NCBI GenBank assembly: GCA_963739625.1 | Contig: CAVUAU010000011.1 | Span: 564,844 to 628,843, forward strand | Source: Salinimicrobium sp963739625 | GTDB lineage: Bacteria; Bacteroidota; Bacteroidia; Flavobacteriales; Flavobacteriaceae | Length of the DNA: 64,000 nucleotides | Reading direction: 5' to 3' | Shown here: positions 9,087 through 18,113 of the stretch, in pieces | Position numbering within the stretch: position 1 is the stretch's first letter | Layout: the number at the start of each line of letters is the position of its first letter | Made by a program: the position numbers and the translations under genes | The notes under the pieces: generated by a model | What the model saw: the letters and a program-made list of their open reading frames with translations, nothing else | Database searches by the model: none | Told to the model about the DNA's origin: nothing

Positions 9087-10046
9087 ATGAAATCATTAAA
9101 ATACATTCTTCTAGGTTTTACCTCAATCTTTTTCTTCAACTCGTGCAGTAACGAAAAAGAAATCACAGACTACAGAGGGAAAGTAAAATTCGAGACCATT
9201 TCTGTAAGCAGTAAGCTTGCCGGCCGTGTACAGGAGCTGTACGTGCAGGAAGGGCAGGAGGTCAAAAAAGGCGACACTTTGCGATCATTGACATTCCCGA
9301 GGTAAATGCAAAAATGGCCCAGGCCGAAGGTGCGATAACTTCGGCCAAAGGGCCAGTTGGACATGGCCTATAACGGTGCCACTACAGAACAACTCAACCA
9401 GATTGAGGGAAAACTGGAAGCCGGGAAGGCGCAGCTTAATTTCGCCAAAGAATCCTTTAAAAGATTGCAGGCGATGTATCAGGATTCCCTGGTGAGCAGG
9501 CAACAATTTGATGAAGTAAAAATGAAACTCGAGATGGCCCGGGCCCAGGTAAACGCGCTGGAGGCAAAGCGCGATGAAGTAAAAAGAGGTGCAAGACAGG
9601 AACAACTCGAGCAGGCAAAAGGGCAGTTGGACCGTGCAATGGGGGCTAAAGAAGAAGTGCTAAGTGCCGAAAAAGAAAAATTTGTGATCGCACCTGCAAA
9701 TATGTCTATCGAGACCATAAGTCTCAATGAAGGTGAATTGCTCACGCCCGGTTTCAGCCTTTTTAACGGGTATAAAAAACAGGATATGTATTTCCGCTTC
9801 ACAGTTCCCGAGTCTGGGATCTACAATTTCAAGGTGGGAGAACCTGTAACTGTAGTCAATCCATATACGAAGGAAGAAATAAGCGCTGAGATCAGTGCTA
9901 TAAAACAATTGGCTCAGTATGCAGATGTAACTACTACTGCACCGGTCTATGAATTATCTGAGGCTATTTATGAACTCAAAGTCGTTCCCAAAACAAAAAC
10001 CGGAACTTTCTACGCCAACGCGACAATGCTGTTAAAAGAAGAATAA
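9087..10046 (+). CDS. HlyD-family membrane fusion protein, two compensating frameshifts
   Basis: The full protein of about 319 residues is a lipoprotein-type adaptor (signal peptide with FFFNSC lipobox), with a biotinyl-lipoyl-like half motif (VSSKLAGRVQELYVQEGQEVKKGD), a long alpha-helical hairpin and a C-terminal barrel. The frame breaks near 9281, where one base is missing (continuation reads AIIDIPEVNAKMAQAEG), and is restored at the GGG of 9350-9352, where one base is extra. The protein between the breaks is perfectly family-like in the shifted frame. This points to two sequencing errors, or a protein altered over about 23 residues. It links TolC and the inner-membrane permease. Confidence 0.8.
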
Positions 10047-11227
10047 TGAGGAAGTTTATAGAATTACTACGTGTCGAATTCAAACGCATCTTTTCTAACA
10101 ATGTGCTGCTGGCTATCTTTTTTGGAGCCCCTATTTTGTACGGTTTCCTGTTTGGATATGTTTACAGGCAGGCCAAGGTCATAGATCTTCCAATCGTTAT
10201 TGTAGATCAGGATAACAGCCCGGTTTCCGACAGGATCATTGATGCTTTCGAAGACAATGAGGCCTTGCTCGTAAGCGACGTGAGATATGTGCCCGGCGAC
10301 CTTGCCGGCGAAATGCCTGTTGAGCAATATGCCGCTGTCGTCACTCTGCCTAAAGGTTTTGAAGCTGATATCTTACAAAAAAGACATCCCGAAATCCGGG
10401 TTGACCTGAATATGGCCAACATTCTCAACGCTAACATTGCCAGCAAAAACATTCAGGCTGTCCTTTTGACCATGAACGCGGGAATCGAGATCCAGGGTCT
10501 TCAAAAACAGGGAATGCCGCTTTCCCAGGCAAAAGCATCTTATGAAAGTTTCAAGATCAATTTCAATAAACTTTACAACTCAACCGGGAACTACCTCTCT
10601 TTCATGTTGCCGGGGCTTTTGGCAGCGATCATGCAACAGGTAATTTTTTTAGCAATGGCATTAGTTTTTGCAAGAGACTTCGAAGACGGCTATTTCATTC
10701 AACTTGTGAGATCCAGCAGCTCTTCTGCCTATCACGTTTTGCTCAAATCAACCCCGTTCCTCCTGATGTTGCCTTTCCTGTGGCTGGCGGTAAGCCAGTT
10801 TCTCACTTTCTTTAGAGTCGAAGCCAGCATCTTTAACCTGCCTATGTTGGTCCTAACAGGGCTGCTCACTTTAGCAAGTATGGGAATAGGAATGTTGTTC
10901 TCCATCGCCATCCCAAGTCAGCTGAAGGCAACTGAACTGCTAATGGTGATCTCTACACCCGCATTCATCCTTAGCGGATTCACCTGGCCGGGCCTCGCCA
11001 TTCCCGATGCTATCAACAGCTTTGGACAATTTATTCCTGTAACGCAGTTTTTAAATGGGTTCCGTAAAATAGCTTTTTATGGAGGTGATCTTTCTTCCAT
11101 ACTTCCCGAAATTAAGATGTTACTCATAATCACGGGAGTTTCTTTAGCAGCCATGATGCTACTGCTCCAGTTTAAGATCAACAGGGTCAAAAAAGTGGCT
11201 AATTCTACAGATGTAATTGAAGAGTAG
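10046..11227 (+). CDS. ABC-2-type transporter permease
   Basis: 393 residues. An N-terminal membrane helix is followed by a long extracytoplasmic domain (about residues 40-180), then five or six membrane helices with the ABC-2 signature region (LPGLLAAIMQQVIFLAMALVFARD, later ILSGFTWPGLAIPDAI and PVTQFLNGFRKIA). This is the YhhJ/YhgE-like permease type found in drug and bacteriocin export. The start overlaps the HlyD stop by one base, so translation is coupled. No ATP-binding subunit is encoded with it, although the family normally needs one; it may borrow one or the ATPase may be encoded elsewhere. Confidence 0.87.
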   Translation: MRKFIELLRVEFKRIFSNNVLLAIFFGAPILYGFLFGYVYRQAKVIDLPIVIVDQDNSPVSDRIIDAFEDNEALLVSDVRYVPGDLAGEMPVEQYAAVVTLPKGFEADILQKRHPEIRVDLNMANILNANIASKNIQAVLLTMNAGIEIQGLQKQGMPLSQAKASYESFKINFNKLYNSTGNYLSFMLPGLLAAIMQQVIFLAMALVFARDFEDGYFIQLVRSSSSSAYHVLLKSTPFLLMLPFLWLAVSQFLTFFRVEASIFNLPMLVLTGLLTLASMGIGMLFSIAIPSQLKATELLMVISTPAFILSGFTWPGLAIPDAINSFGQFIPVTQFLNGFRKIAFYGGDLSSILPEIKMLLIITGVSLAAMMLLLQFKINRVKKVANSTDVIEE

Positions 11228-11294
11228 GTAAGGGATAGTAAGAAAGAGAGGTGAACAAATCCTCGTTTTCCCATTTCGGTGTTTCCTAAAATCT

Positions 11295-11302
11295 TAAATT
11301 TG
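11295..11302 (+). promoter_or_regulatory. Bacteroidota -7 promoter element (TAAATTTG)
   Basis: Matches TAnnTTTG and sits 9 bp before the ATG at 11312. No strong -33 TTTG is seen at ~19 bp upstream, so support is moderate. Confidence 0.4.
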
Positions 11303-11311
11303 TCTTAAAAA

Positions 11312-11788
11312 ATGGAAACTATCACGCTGGCCCGAATCATTCATGTACTCGCAATTGTTTTGTGGATTGGCGGGGTCAGCATGGTGACCACAGTTATCAT
11401 CCCGGCGGTGAAGCGCCTCAAATCAAAAGAAGAGCAGATAGAAACCTTTGAACGTATCGAGGGCAGATTCTCTTTGCAGGCGAAGATCACCACGCTTTTG
11501 GCAGCCATAACGGGATTTTATATGCTCTACAGGTACAATGCCTGGGACAGGTTTTTACACCTTGAGTTTTGGTGGGTTCACGCCATGGTCTTGGTGTGGT
11601 TACTTTTCAGCATTGTGCTTTTTATCCTGGAACCCTTGCTGCTGCACCGGCTCTTCAGAGAATACGCCCAAAAGAATCCCGCAAAGACTTTTAGATTTAT
11701 TCACCGCGCTCACTGGGTGCTACTTCTGCTAAGCCTCATCACGATCTTTGGTGCTGTTGCAGGCAGCCACGGCTGGTACCTGTTCTAA
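11312..11788 (+). CDS. Four-helix integral membrane protein (CopD/HemJ-like)
   Basis: 158 residues with four hydrophobic helices. The first contains HVLAIVLWIGGV, a motif shared by CopD-like copper-resistance domains and HemJ/DUF-type haem membrane proteins; histidines also occur in later helices (WVHAMVL, HRAHWVL). The histidine placement could ligate haem or copper, but this is inference. It is a single gene between two weak signals: a TAAATTTG promoter element and a downstream hairpin. No more specific name is justified. Confidence 0.55.
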   Translation: METITLARIIHVLAIVLWIGGVSMVTTVIIPAVKRLKSKEEQIETFERIEGRFSLQAKITTLLAAITGFYMLYRYNAWDRFLHLEFWWVHAMVLVWLLFSIVLFILEPLLLHRLFREYAQKNPAKTFRFIHRAHWVLLLLSLITIFGAVAGSHGWYLF

Positions 11789-11801
11789 AAAGGCTTTTTT
11801 T

Positions 11802-11826
11802 AACCTCTTTCCGAAGAAGGTTTTCC
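11802..11826 (+). terminator. Probable terminator
   Basis: AACCTCTT and AAGAAGGTT form an imperfect stem with one bulge and a four-base loop, followed by TTTT. It lies just after the four-helix membrane protein gene. Confidence 0.4.
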
Positions 11827-11927
11827 TGAAGGATTTTAGGTTTTATCTAAACGGGAACTATTCCTATCTTAGCTTAACTTTCCTGATGAATATTAAGATC
11901 AGAGGGAATAGTAAGAGTGTCTGAAAT

Positions 11928-12317
11928 TTGCAGCGAATCAAATTTAATATCATTCTACGGCTGAGCCTGGTCCTGCTGGCGCTGGGGCTGCTTTTCGTGT
12001 ACGAAAAATTTGATCCTGGAACATCACAGTTTTTTCCGGCCTGTCCCTTTCATTCCCTCACCGGCCTGCTCTGTCCCGGCTGTGGGTCTCAGCGCGCTGT
12101 ACATCATTTGTTAAATCTCGAGATCGCTTCGGCTTTTCACCAAAATCCTTTGCTCTTACTTTCGTTGCCGTATTTGCTTGTAGGATACATATTCCCGGCC
12201 TCTGCTCATCCTGATAAAAAACAATTCTGGCGTAATTTCTTCTTCGGAAGAAAAGCGATCTTTATGGCGCTGCTGTTGATCATCAGCTTTTGGATCCTTA
12301 GAAACTTAAATTTATGA
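11928..12317 (+). CDS. DUF2752 membrane protein
   Basis: 129 residues starting from TTG 11928. The DUF2752 signature is clear: CPFHSLTGLLCPGCGSQRAVHHLL, with two cysteines flanking GLLCPGCG and the following arginine and histidines. Membrane helices lie on both sides. The family is widespread and uncharacterised. Its stop overlaps the start of the downstream esterase (ATGA), suggesting translational coupling, but no shared role is known. Confidence 0.8.
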   Translation: MQRIKFNIILRLSLVLLALGLLFVYEKFDPGTSQFFPACPFHSLTGLLCPGCGSQRAVHHLLNLEIASAFHQNPLLLLSLPYLLVGYIFPASAHPDKKQFWRNFFFGRKAIFMALLLIISFWILRNLNL

Positions 12318-13156
12318 ACCTTCAAAAATGCCTTTTTTGGGGCCTTTTGCTGCTGAAGCTTTCAGTCTTCGCGCAAAACACGGCTTCTCCACATATTTCT
12401 ACTTTTGAAATTGCCGCGCCGCAGCTGGATACGCTGCGGAAGATCTGGGTGTACCTGCCCGGCGACTACGAAACTTCAGAAAAGAGATACCCTGTGCTTT
12501 ACATGCATGACGCGCAAAATCTTTTTGACAGCACAACAGCTTTTGCAGGGGAATGGAGGGTGGATGAGACGCTGGACTCGCTTAAAACTCCGGAAGTTAT
12601 CGTGGTGGGCATCGAACATGGCAATGAGAAACGCATTGAAGAGCTTACGCCTTATCCCAACGAAAAATACGGCGGAGGAAAAGCAGATGATTACGTAGAT
12701 TTTCTTCGGAATACGCTCAAACCGCACATTGATTCGGTTTATCGCACTCTACCTGATGCTGAAAATACCGGAATTATGGGTTCTTCCCTGGGAGGCTTAA
12801 CTTCTTTTTACGCCGGAATAAAATATCCTGAAACCTTTCAAAAAATAGGTGTTTTTTCTCCTTCCTTCTGGTACAGCGACCAGATCTATGAACTCGTGAA
12901 GAAGTGGAAGCCCAATGAGCACCAGAAATTCTATTTTATGGCAGGGACAGATGAGGATGAGGAAATGGTCCCTGATCTTGAGAAAATGCTGAGGCTGCTT
13001 CAGGAGAAAGGTCTTCAACCGGAAAATTTTAAGCTCAAGATCGTTAAAGGTGCAAAGCATAATGAGGCTTCGTGGAGCAGGGAATTTCCGCAGGCCTTTA
13101 AATGGCTTTTTGGGGAGCAGCAGGCAAGAATGATCTTCAGGATCAAAGACCGCTAA
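12314..13156 (+). CDS. Alpha/beta-hydrolase esterase (EstD/enterochelin esterase-like)
   Basis: 280 residues with a short signal peptide (LLLKLSVFAQ). The nucleophile elbow is GSSLGG within IMGSSLGGLTSFYAG; the probable catalytic histidine is in KGAKHNEASWSREF and the acid in AGTDEDEE. The start (RKIWVYLPGDYETSEKRYPVLYMHDAQNLFD) is typical of the putative esterase (Esterase D/Fes-like) family, which includes siderophore and feruloyl esterases. The natural substrate cannot be told from sequence. A paralogue lies 680 bp downstream. Confidence 0.85.
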   Translation: MNLQKCLFWGLLLLKLSVFAQNTASPHISTFEIAAPQLDTLRKIWVYLPGDYETSEKRYPVLYMHDAQNLFDSTTAFAGEWRVDETLDSLKTPEVIVVGIEHGNEKRIEELTPYPNEKYGGGKADDYVDFLRNTLKPHIDSVYRTLPDAENTGIMGSSLGGLTSFYAGIKYPETFQKIGVFSPSFWYSDQIYELVKKWKPNEHQKFYFMAGTDEDEEMVPDLEKMLRLLQEKGLQPENFKLKIVKGAKHNEASWSREFPQAFKWLFGEQQARMIFRIKDR

Positions 13157-13198
13157 ACTGCCATTACATTATTTGTATCTTTATAAAAATCCGGAAAA

Positions 13199-13834
13199 AT
13201 GGATCTCGCACAAAATGAAAAAAAGTACTACAGCCTCGCGTTTGGACTGGCTGTTTTTACTATTGTCTACAACATTATTGAAGGTCTGGTGTCGGTCTAT
13301 TTTGGCTATGAAGATGAGAGCCTGGCCTTATTTGGTTTTGGAGCCGACAGTTTTATTGAGGTGATCTCGGGACTCGGGATTGTCCATATGATCGTGAGGA
13401 TAAGACAAAATCCTGATAGCAGCCGTGACAGGTTTGAAAAAACCGCCCTGCGAATCACCGGGGCAGCTTTTTATATGTTAACAGCAGGCCTGGTGCTTTC
13501 CAGTGCTTATAATATTTATTCCGGACACACTCCCGAAACTACTTTTTGGGGGCTGGTGATCTCGGTAATTTCAATTATCATGATGTGGGCCCTGGTGTGG
13601 GCCAAGAGAAGAGCCGGAAACCGGTTAAATTCTGAACCCATTCTCGCAGATGCCAACTGCACCCTGGTTTGCCTGTATATGTCTATTGTTTTGCTGTTGA
13701 GCAGCGGAATCTATGAGCTCACCGGAATAGGTTTTATCGACAGTCTGGGAGGTCTCGGCCTCGCCTGGTTCTCTTTTAGCGAAGGCCGGGAATGCTTCGA
13801 GAAGGTAAAAAGCGAAAAATACTGTTCCTGTTGA
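13199..13834 (+). CDS. Cation-efflux (CDF)-like membrane protein
   Basis: 211 residues with about six membrane helices. The first two resemble cation diffusion facilitator helices: IIEGLVSVYFGYEDESLALFGFGADSFIEVISG corresponds to the metal-binding TM2 region with an acidic pair in place of the usual HxxxD. A later helix carries ADANCTLVC. The typical CDF cytosolic C-terminal domain is missing; the protein ends with a Cys-rich tail EKYCSC. It belongs to the shorter 'cation transporter' group; metal specificity is unknown. It sits between two esterase genes. Confidence 0.65.
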   Translation: MDLAQNEKKYYSLAFGLAVFTIVYNIIEGLVSVYFGYEDESLALFGFGADSFIEVISGLGIVHMIVRIRQNPDSSRDRFEKTALRITGAAFYMLTAGLVLSSAYNIYSGHTPETTFWGLVISVISIIMMWALVWAKRRAGNRLNSEPILADANCTLVCLYMSIVLLLSSGIYELTGIGFIDSLGGLGLAWFSFSEGRECFEKVKSEKYCSC

Positions 13835-13835
13835 T

Positions 13836-14786
13836 ATGCAGAAGCCAACTTTTCTCATCCTGCTGCTCTTTAGCCTGCTCTCCTGCAGGAGTTCCAAAAA
13901 TGAGATTTTTGAGGTTAAAAATATTGAGCTGGGCGCCGGGAAGCTGGAACGTATCCCTGATTTTAAATCAAATTACATTTCCCCGCGTAATGTAGATGTA
14001 TGGCTACCGCCGGGTTATGATCCAAAAGAGGAATATGCCAGCCTTTACATGCTGGACGGTCAAATGCTCTTCGATGCCGGCAGCACGTGGAACGGCCAGG
14101 AATGGGGTGTAGATGAAACCCTTAACCGCCTTATTTCTTCAGGAGAAATACCACCTGTTATCGTGATTGGCATCTGGAATGCCGGCGCAGCCAGGCATGC
14201 TGAATACTTTCCGCAGAAACCATTTAACTCCCTTTCTCAAAAGACCCGCGATTCCCTGATGCAGGGAGGGGAGCAACAGCAGCTATTTGAGCGGCCGGTC
14301 TATTCAGATGACTTTTTAAGGTTTCTTGTGAAAGAACTCAGGCCTTTTATTGCCGCCAATTATTCCATTAAAGAAGGGCCCGAAAATACTTTTATTGCCG
14401 GCTCCAGTATGGGCGGTTTGATGTCCTGGTATGCCCTGTGCGAATATCCACAGATCTTTGGCGGTGCTGCATGTCTTTCAACGCACTGGCCGGGAACTTT
14501 TACAACCGATAATAATCCTATTCCTGCTGCCTTTCTCGGGTATCTTGACAGGAATCTGCCTGCTCCAAAAGATCATAAACTGTACTTCGACTATGGTACA
14601 GAAACTTTGGATGCGATGTATGAACCATTTCAGCAAGAGGTGGACGAGCTCATGCAGGCTCACGGGTATTCCTCGTCTCAATGGGAGACAAGGAAATTTG
14701 AGGGTGCAGACCATTCCGAAAATTCCTGGAAACAGCGTCTTCACGTGCCTTTGAAGTTCCTGCTGGGGGAACGGGAGCAGCGTTGA
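13836..14786 (+). CDS. Lipoprotein alpha/beta-hydrolase esterase
   Basis: 316 residues, 1-bp gap after the CDF-like gene. Signal peptide with lipobox LLSC (residues ~14-17). The hydrolase core is homologous to the 12314-13156 esterase: YISPRNVDVWLPPGYDPKEEYASLYMLDGQMLFD near the start, nucleophile elbow AGSSMGGLMSWYAL, and histidine in EGADHSENSWKQR. Lipidation places it at the cell envelope, unlike the first esterase, which seems soluble and exported. A likely tandem duplication with separate localisation. Substrate unknown. Confidence 0.83.
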   Translation: MQKPTFLILLLFSLLSCRSSKNEIFEVKNIELGAGKLERIPDFKSNYISPRNVDVWLPPGYDPKEEYASLYMLDGQMLFDAGSTWNGQEWGVDETLNRLISSGEIPPVIVIGIWNAGAARHAEYFPQKPFNSLSQKTRDSLMQGGEQQQLFERPVYSDDFLRFLVKELRPFIAANYSIKEGPENTFIAGSSMGGLMSWYALCEYPQIFGGAACLSTHWPGTFTTDNNPIPAAFLGYLDRNLPAPKDHKLYFDYGTETLDAMYEPFQQEVDELMQAHGYSSSQWETRKFEGADHSENSWKQRLHVPLKFLLGEREQR

Positions 14787-14820
14787 AAATGAAAAGTTCT
14801 GCTTAACTTGCAGAAAAAAA

Positions 14821-16653
14821 TTGCCGCGTACCAAACAATCTATAGCACCCAAAAAGGTCAATTTCAGGCAGAGTTTTGCCTCTCTAAAATTTGTCCCCAG
14901 GTTTTTCAAAGAAATAAGGAAGGTGAACCCTTTCCTGTTTTACATCAACCTGCTGTGCAGGATCGTCAATGCTATTCTTCCGGTAATCATGCTTTGGCTG
15001 GGCAAGCTCATCATCGATGAGGTAGTGGTGCAGATAGCTGCCGAAGTTAAAGATATGGACAGGTTGTGGTTGCTGGTGGCTTCGGAATTTGGGCTGGCTG
15101 TTTTATCAGACCTGCTTAGCCGGGCAATTAGTTTAAGCGACGCGCTGCTGGGGGACCAGTATTCCATAGATACTTCGGTAAGGATCATTAGGAAAACTTC
15201 TGAAGTTGACCTGGATGAACTGGAAGATTCCGAATTTTACGATAAGCTGGAAAGGGCAAGGCAGCAAACTACCGGAAGGGTGGGACTCATGTCTAACATC
15301 CTCACCCAGGGTGAAGATCTTATCGTTATTGGTTCACTCCTGGCCGGGGTCGTGGTGTTTGAACCATGGCTTATCATTCTGCTTATTGTTTCCATCATTC
15401 CTACGGTGGTGAACGAGATAAAATTCAGTGGCACCAGTTATTCGCTTGCCCGCAGCTGGACCCAGGAACGGCGCGAACTTGATTATCTGCGCTACGCAGG
15501 AGCTAGTGACGTGACTGCCAAGGAGGTGAAGCTTTTTGGCCTTTCAGAATATCTGGCAGACAGGTTTAAAGGACTTTCAGATAAATATTATGCGCAGAGC
15601 AAAAGCCTGGCAAAGCAACGCGCCGGCTGGGGCTCCTTTTTTAATATCATTGGCACCACTGCCTATTACGCCGCCTATGTCCTCATCATCTTCAGGACGG
15701 TTGCGGGGATCTTTTCCCTTGGAGATCTCACCTTTCTTTCGGGCTCGTTTAACAGGCTGAGGCAAAAGCTTCAGGGATTTTTCACGCGGTTTACTGCAAT
15801 TACCGAAAGTGCGCTTTACCTGCAGGACTATTTTGAGTTTCTTGATCTTACCTATCACGAACGAACTTCGGAAGGGAAACTGCCACTTCCGAAGAAGATC
15901 AAAAAAGGCTTTGAGTTCCGCAATGTCGGCTTCAAATATCCAAAATCTGAAAAATGGGTGGTACGTCACATCAACTTTCACCTCAGGGCGGGCGAAAAAC
16001 TGGCTTTTGTTGGTGAAAATGGTGCAGGTAAAACCACGCTAATAAAACTGCTGTTGCAATTTTATGAACCTTCAGAAGGAGAGATCCTGCTGGATGATAT
16101 CCCGGTGAAACAGTATGAACGTGTAGCTTATCAGCAGTATTTTGGAGTCATATTTCAGGATTTCGTCAAATTTGAGCTAACTCTCAAAGAGAATATCGCA
16201 ATGGGAGAGATCAGCGAGATAGACAACCGGGAACGAATTGACATGGCGGCCCAAAAAAGCCTTGCCACCCAGGTAGTTTCTGAACTTCCTGAAGGTTATG
16301 AGCAGCAACTGGGAAAACGTTTTAAGAGAGGAAAGGATCTCTCCGGCGGACAGTGGCAAAAGATTGCCATTGCCCGGGCCTACATGAAAGATGCAGAAGT
16401 ACTGGTGCTCGATGAGCCAACTTCGGCCTTAGATGCACGCGCCGAGACAGAAGCTTTTGACCGTTTTATCAACCTCACTAAAGGAAAGACTGCTGTGATT
16501 ATTTCTCACCGCTTTAGTACGGTGCGCATCGCAGACAGGATTATGGTCTTAAAAGACGGTGCTGTGCTGGAAATTGGAACTCATGAAGAGCTAATGGCCA
16601 ATAAAAAATTGTACGCTGAACTGTTCAACCTGCAGGCTGCCGGCTACAAATAG
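14821..16653 (+). CDS. ABC transporter, fused permease and ATP-binding protein
   Basis: 610 residues from TTG 14821. The N-terminal half has ABC exporter membrane helices; the C-terminal ATPase has Walker A GENGAGKTT (residues 398-406), signature LSGGQ (507-511), Walker B VLVLDEPTSALD and the H-loop in IISHRFSTV. The permease domain is divergent (few sequence signals shared with MsbA), as in a Bacteroidota 'ABC transporter ATP-binding/permease' group. It should work as a homodimeric exporter. It follows the esterase by 34 bp on the same strand, but no cargo is evident. Confidence 0.9.
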   Translation: MPRTKQSIAPKKVNFRQSFASLKFVPRFFKEIRKVNPFLFYINLLCRIVNAILPVIMLWLGKLIIDEVVVQIAAEVKDMDRLWLLVASEFGLAVLSDLLSRAISLSDALLGDQYSIDTSVRIIRKTSEVDLDELEDSEFYDKLERARQQTTGRVGLMSNILTQGEDLIVIGSLLAGVVVFEPWLIILLIVSIIPTVVNEIKFSGTSYSLARSWTQERRELDYLRYAGASDVTAKEVKLFGLSEYLADRFKGLSDKYYAQSKSLAKQRAGWGSFFNIIGTTAYYAAYVLIIFRTVAGIFSLGDLTFLSGSFNRLRQKLQGFFTRFTAITESALYLQDYFEFLDLTYHERTSEGKLPLPKKIKKGFEFRNVGFKYPKSEKWVVRHINFHLRAGEKLAFVGENGAGKTTLIKLLLQFYEPSEGEILLDDIPVKQYERVAYQQYFGVIFQDFVKFELTLKENIAMGEISEIDNRERIDMAAQKSLATQVVSELPEGYEQQLGKRFKRGKDLSGGQWQKIAIARAYMKDAEVLVLDEPTSALDARAETEAFDRFINLTKGKTAVIISHRFSTVRIADRIMVLKDGAVLEIGTHEELMANKKLYAELFNLQAAGYK

Positions 16654-16742
16654 AAAATTATGTAGAATTTAACAGTCCGCGGCTGTAACAACAGGGAAAA
16701 TGAGCGTCTTACAGCTGTCCCATTTTCTTATGCTACAGGCTC

Positions 16743-17201
16743 ATGAATATTGAAGAAGCCATTAAGGTCGTCGAAACAGCTATCTCAAAAGGAGGAAAAA
16801 AAGAAGAGCTAAAGCTTAAACAAAGTCTTAGCATCATTCTACATGAGTTAAAATACAAGTCTCTAGATGCTAAGCGGCAGGCTGCACTTGAAAAAGAGCT
16901 CGAAGACTTGGTATTGCATATCGACGAAAATGAGGAGCAGCTGAAGAAAAGCTATAAAAGCTTTATTAGAATTCTACAAAAAGATTTTTGTTTGGTTCCC
17001 GAAGGCCATTGTGCCGGCAACGGATTGGTTTATGGGTTGGTGCTGGGCCTTTTGCTCCTTTCCTTCACCATGGTCTACATAGATTCCTCCTTAAAATATT
17101 TACTACCGCTGGGTAGTATGCTTGTGGGGATGTTCGCAGGAACTGTTTGTGATCACCAGGTAAAAAAGCAGGGCCGGGCCTTATTGACAAAAATCTATTA
17201 A
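16743..17201 (+). CDS. Hypothetical protein, coiled-coil N-terminus and two C-terminal TM helices
   Basis: 152 residues. The first ~85 are charged and alpha-helical (LEKELEDLVLHIDENEEQLKKSYKSF), then two hydrophobic segments (GLVYGLVLGLLLLSFTMVYI and LLPLGSMLVGMFAGTVC). No known domain recognised. It probably exposes a helical cytosolic domain from a membrane hairpin. Confidence 0.55.
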   Translation: MNIEEAIKVVETAISKGGKKEELKLKQSLSIILHELKYKSLDAKRQAALEKELEDLVLHIDENEEQLKKSYKSFIRILQKDFCLVPEGHCAGNGLVYGLVLGLLLLSFTMVYIDSSLKYLLPLGSMLVGMFAGTVCDHQVKKQGRALLTKIY

Positions 17202-17233
17202 CTTGAGAAGAGGATCCCAAAATTGCATTTTTG

Positions 17234-17770
17234 ATGGCTCTTTATTTCATTGCTTTAGTTCCCAATGAAGGTCTTCTTGAAGAGATCTCTAACCTCAAAC
17301 AGGAAATAAAAGATCGTTATGGTCCTAAACATGCACTAAAGCTCCCACCTCATATCACGGTACAGGCACCTTTTGAAATGCCTGTGGAGCAGGAGGAAGC
17401 TTTGAACCACAGCCTCAACAACCTTTCCCGGCAACAGTCCAGGATAAACGTGGAGTTAAATGGTTTTGGGGCCTTTAAACCTCGGGTGCTTTTTCTCAAG
17501 ATAAAAGATCCTGCTGCAATTATTGAACTTCATGAGCATCTCCGGCAGGCCCTGAAGAGTTTTCTTGAGCCCGACGAGATCAAGCCTTCTCAAGACCTGC
17601 ATCCTCATATTACGCTGGCCACAAGAGATGTCAAAAAAGATGTTTTCAAGGTCCTTTGGAGAGAATTCAAAAATCGAACCTATGAAAATTCTTTTACTGC
17701 GGAAGATCTTGTACTGTTTAAACATAATGGCAAGACCTGGGATATTCATTGCAGGTTTAGATTTATTTGA
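17234..17770 (+). CDS. 2H phosphoesterase (2'-5' RNA ligase/LigT-like)
   Basis: 178 residues from ATG 17234. Two HxT motifs that define the 2H superfamily are present: LPPHITVQ (H40-T42) and LHPHITLAT (H125-T127). Spacing and overall length fit the bacterial LigT/cyclic phosphodiesterase group, which opens 2',3'-cyclic phosphates or joins tRNA halves. The cytosolic RNA substrate is not known. Confidence 0.9.
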   Translation: MALYFIALVPNEGLLEEISNLKQEIKDRYGPKHALKLPPHITVQAPFEMPVEQEEALNHSLNNLSRQQSRINVELNGFGAFKPRVLFLKIKDPAAIIELHEHLRQALKSFLEPDEIKPSQDLHPHITLATRDVKKDVFKVLWREFKNRTYENSFTAEDLVLFKHNGKTWDIHCRFRFI

Positions 17771-17847
17771 ACCAGAAACCTGATGAAAATCAATAAACAA
17801 GAGCTATAAAAGCAGTAACTTGAGGTTCATCTTTAAAATAGCTTAAC

Positions 17848-18057
17848 ATGAAAATGAATATGGGAGTTGCAGACAGGATCGTGAGGCTTTCTCTCGTCCT
17901 TCTTATCACGATCCTTTATTTTACCGGCGTAATTAGCGGCACAATTGGAGGTATTCTTATCATTGTTGCTGGTGTTTTACTTCTCACCAGCCTTATCAAT
18001 TTCTGCCCGTTATATTATGCATTGGGAATTAGTACGGCAAAAAAGGTAAAGCCATAG
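17848..18057 (+). CDS. DUF2892 inner-membrane protein
   Basis: 69 residues: MNMGVADRIVRLSL start, then two hydrophobic segments and FCPLYYALGIST before a basic tail. This is the DUF2892 (YgaP-tail-like) family. It usually occurs as a small stand-alone membrane protein, often near rhodanese genes; none is adjacent here. Confidence 0.8.
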   Translation: MKMNMGVADRIVRLSLVLLITILYFTGVISGTIGGILIIVAGVLLLTSLINFCPLYYALGISTAKKVKP

Positions 18058-18113
18058 GGAAGGCTTCCTAAAAAGCTTTTTTAAAGCAGGTAAAAAGGTC
18101 TAAAAGAAAGCCT

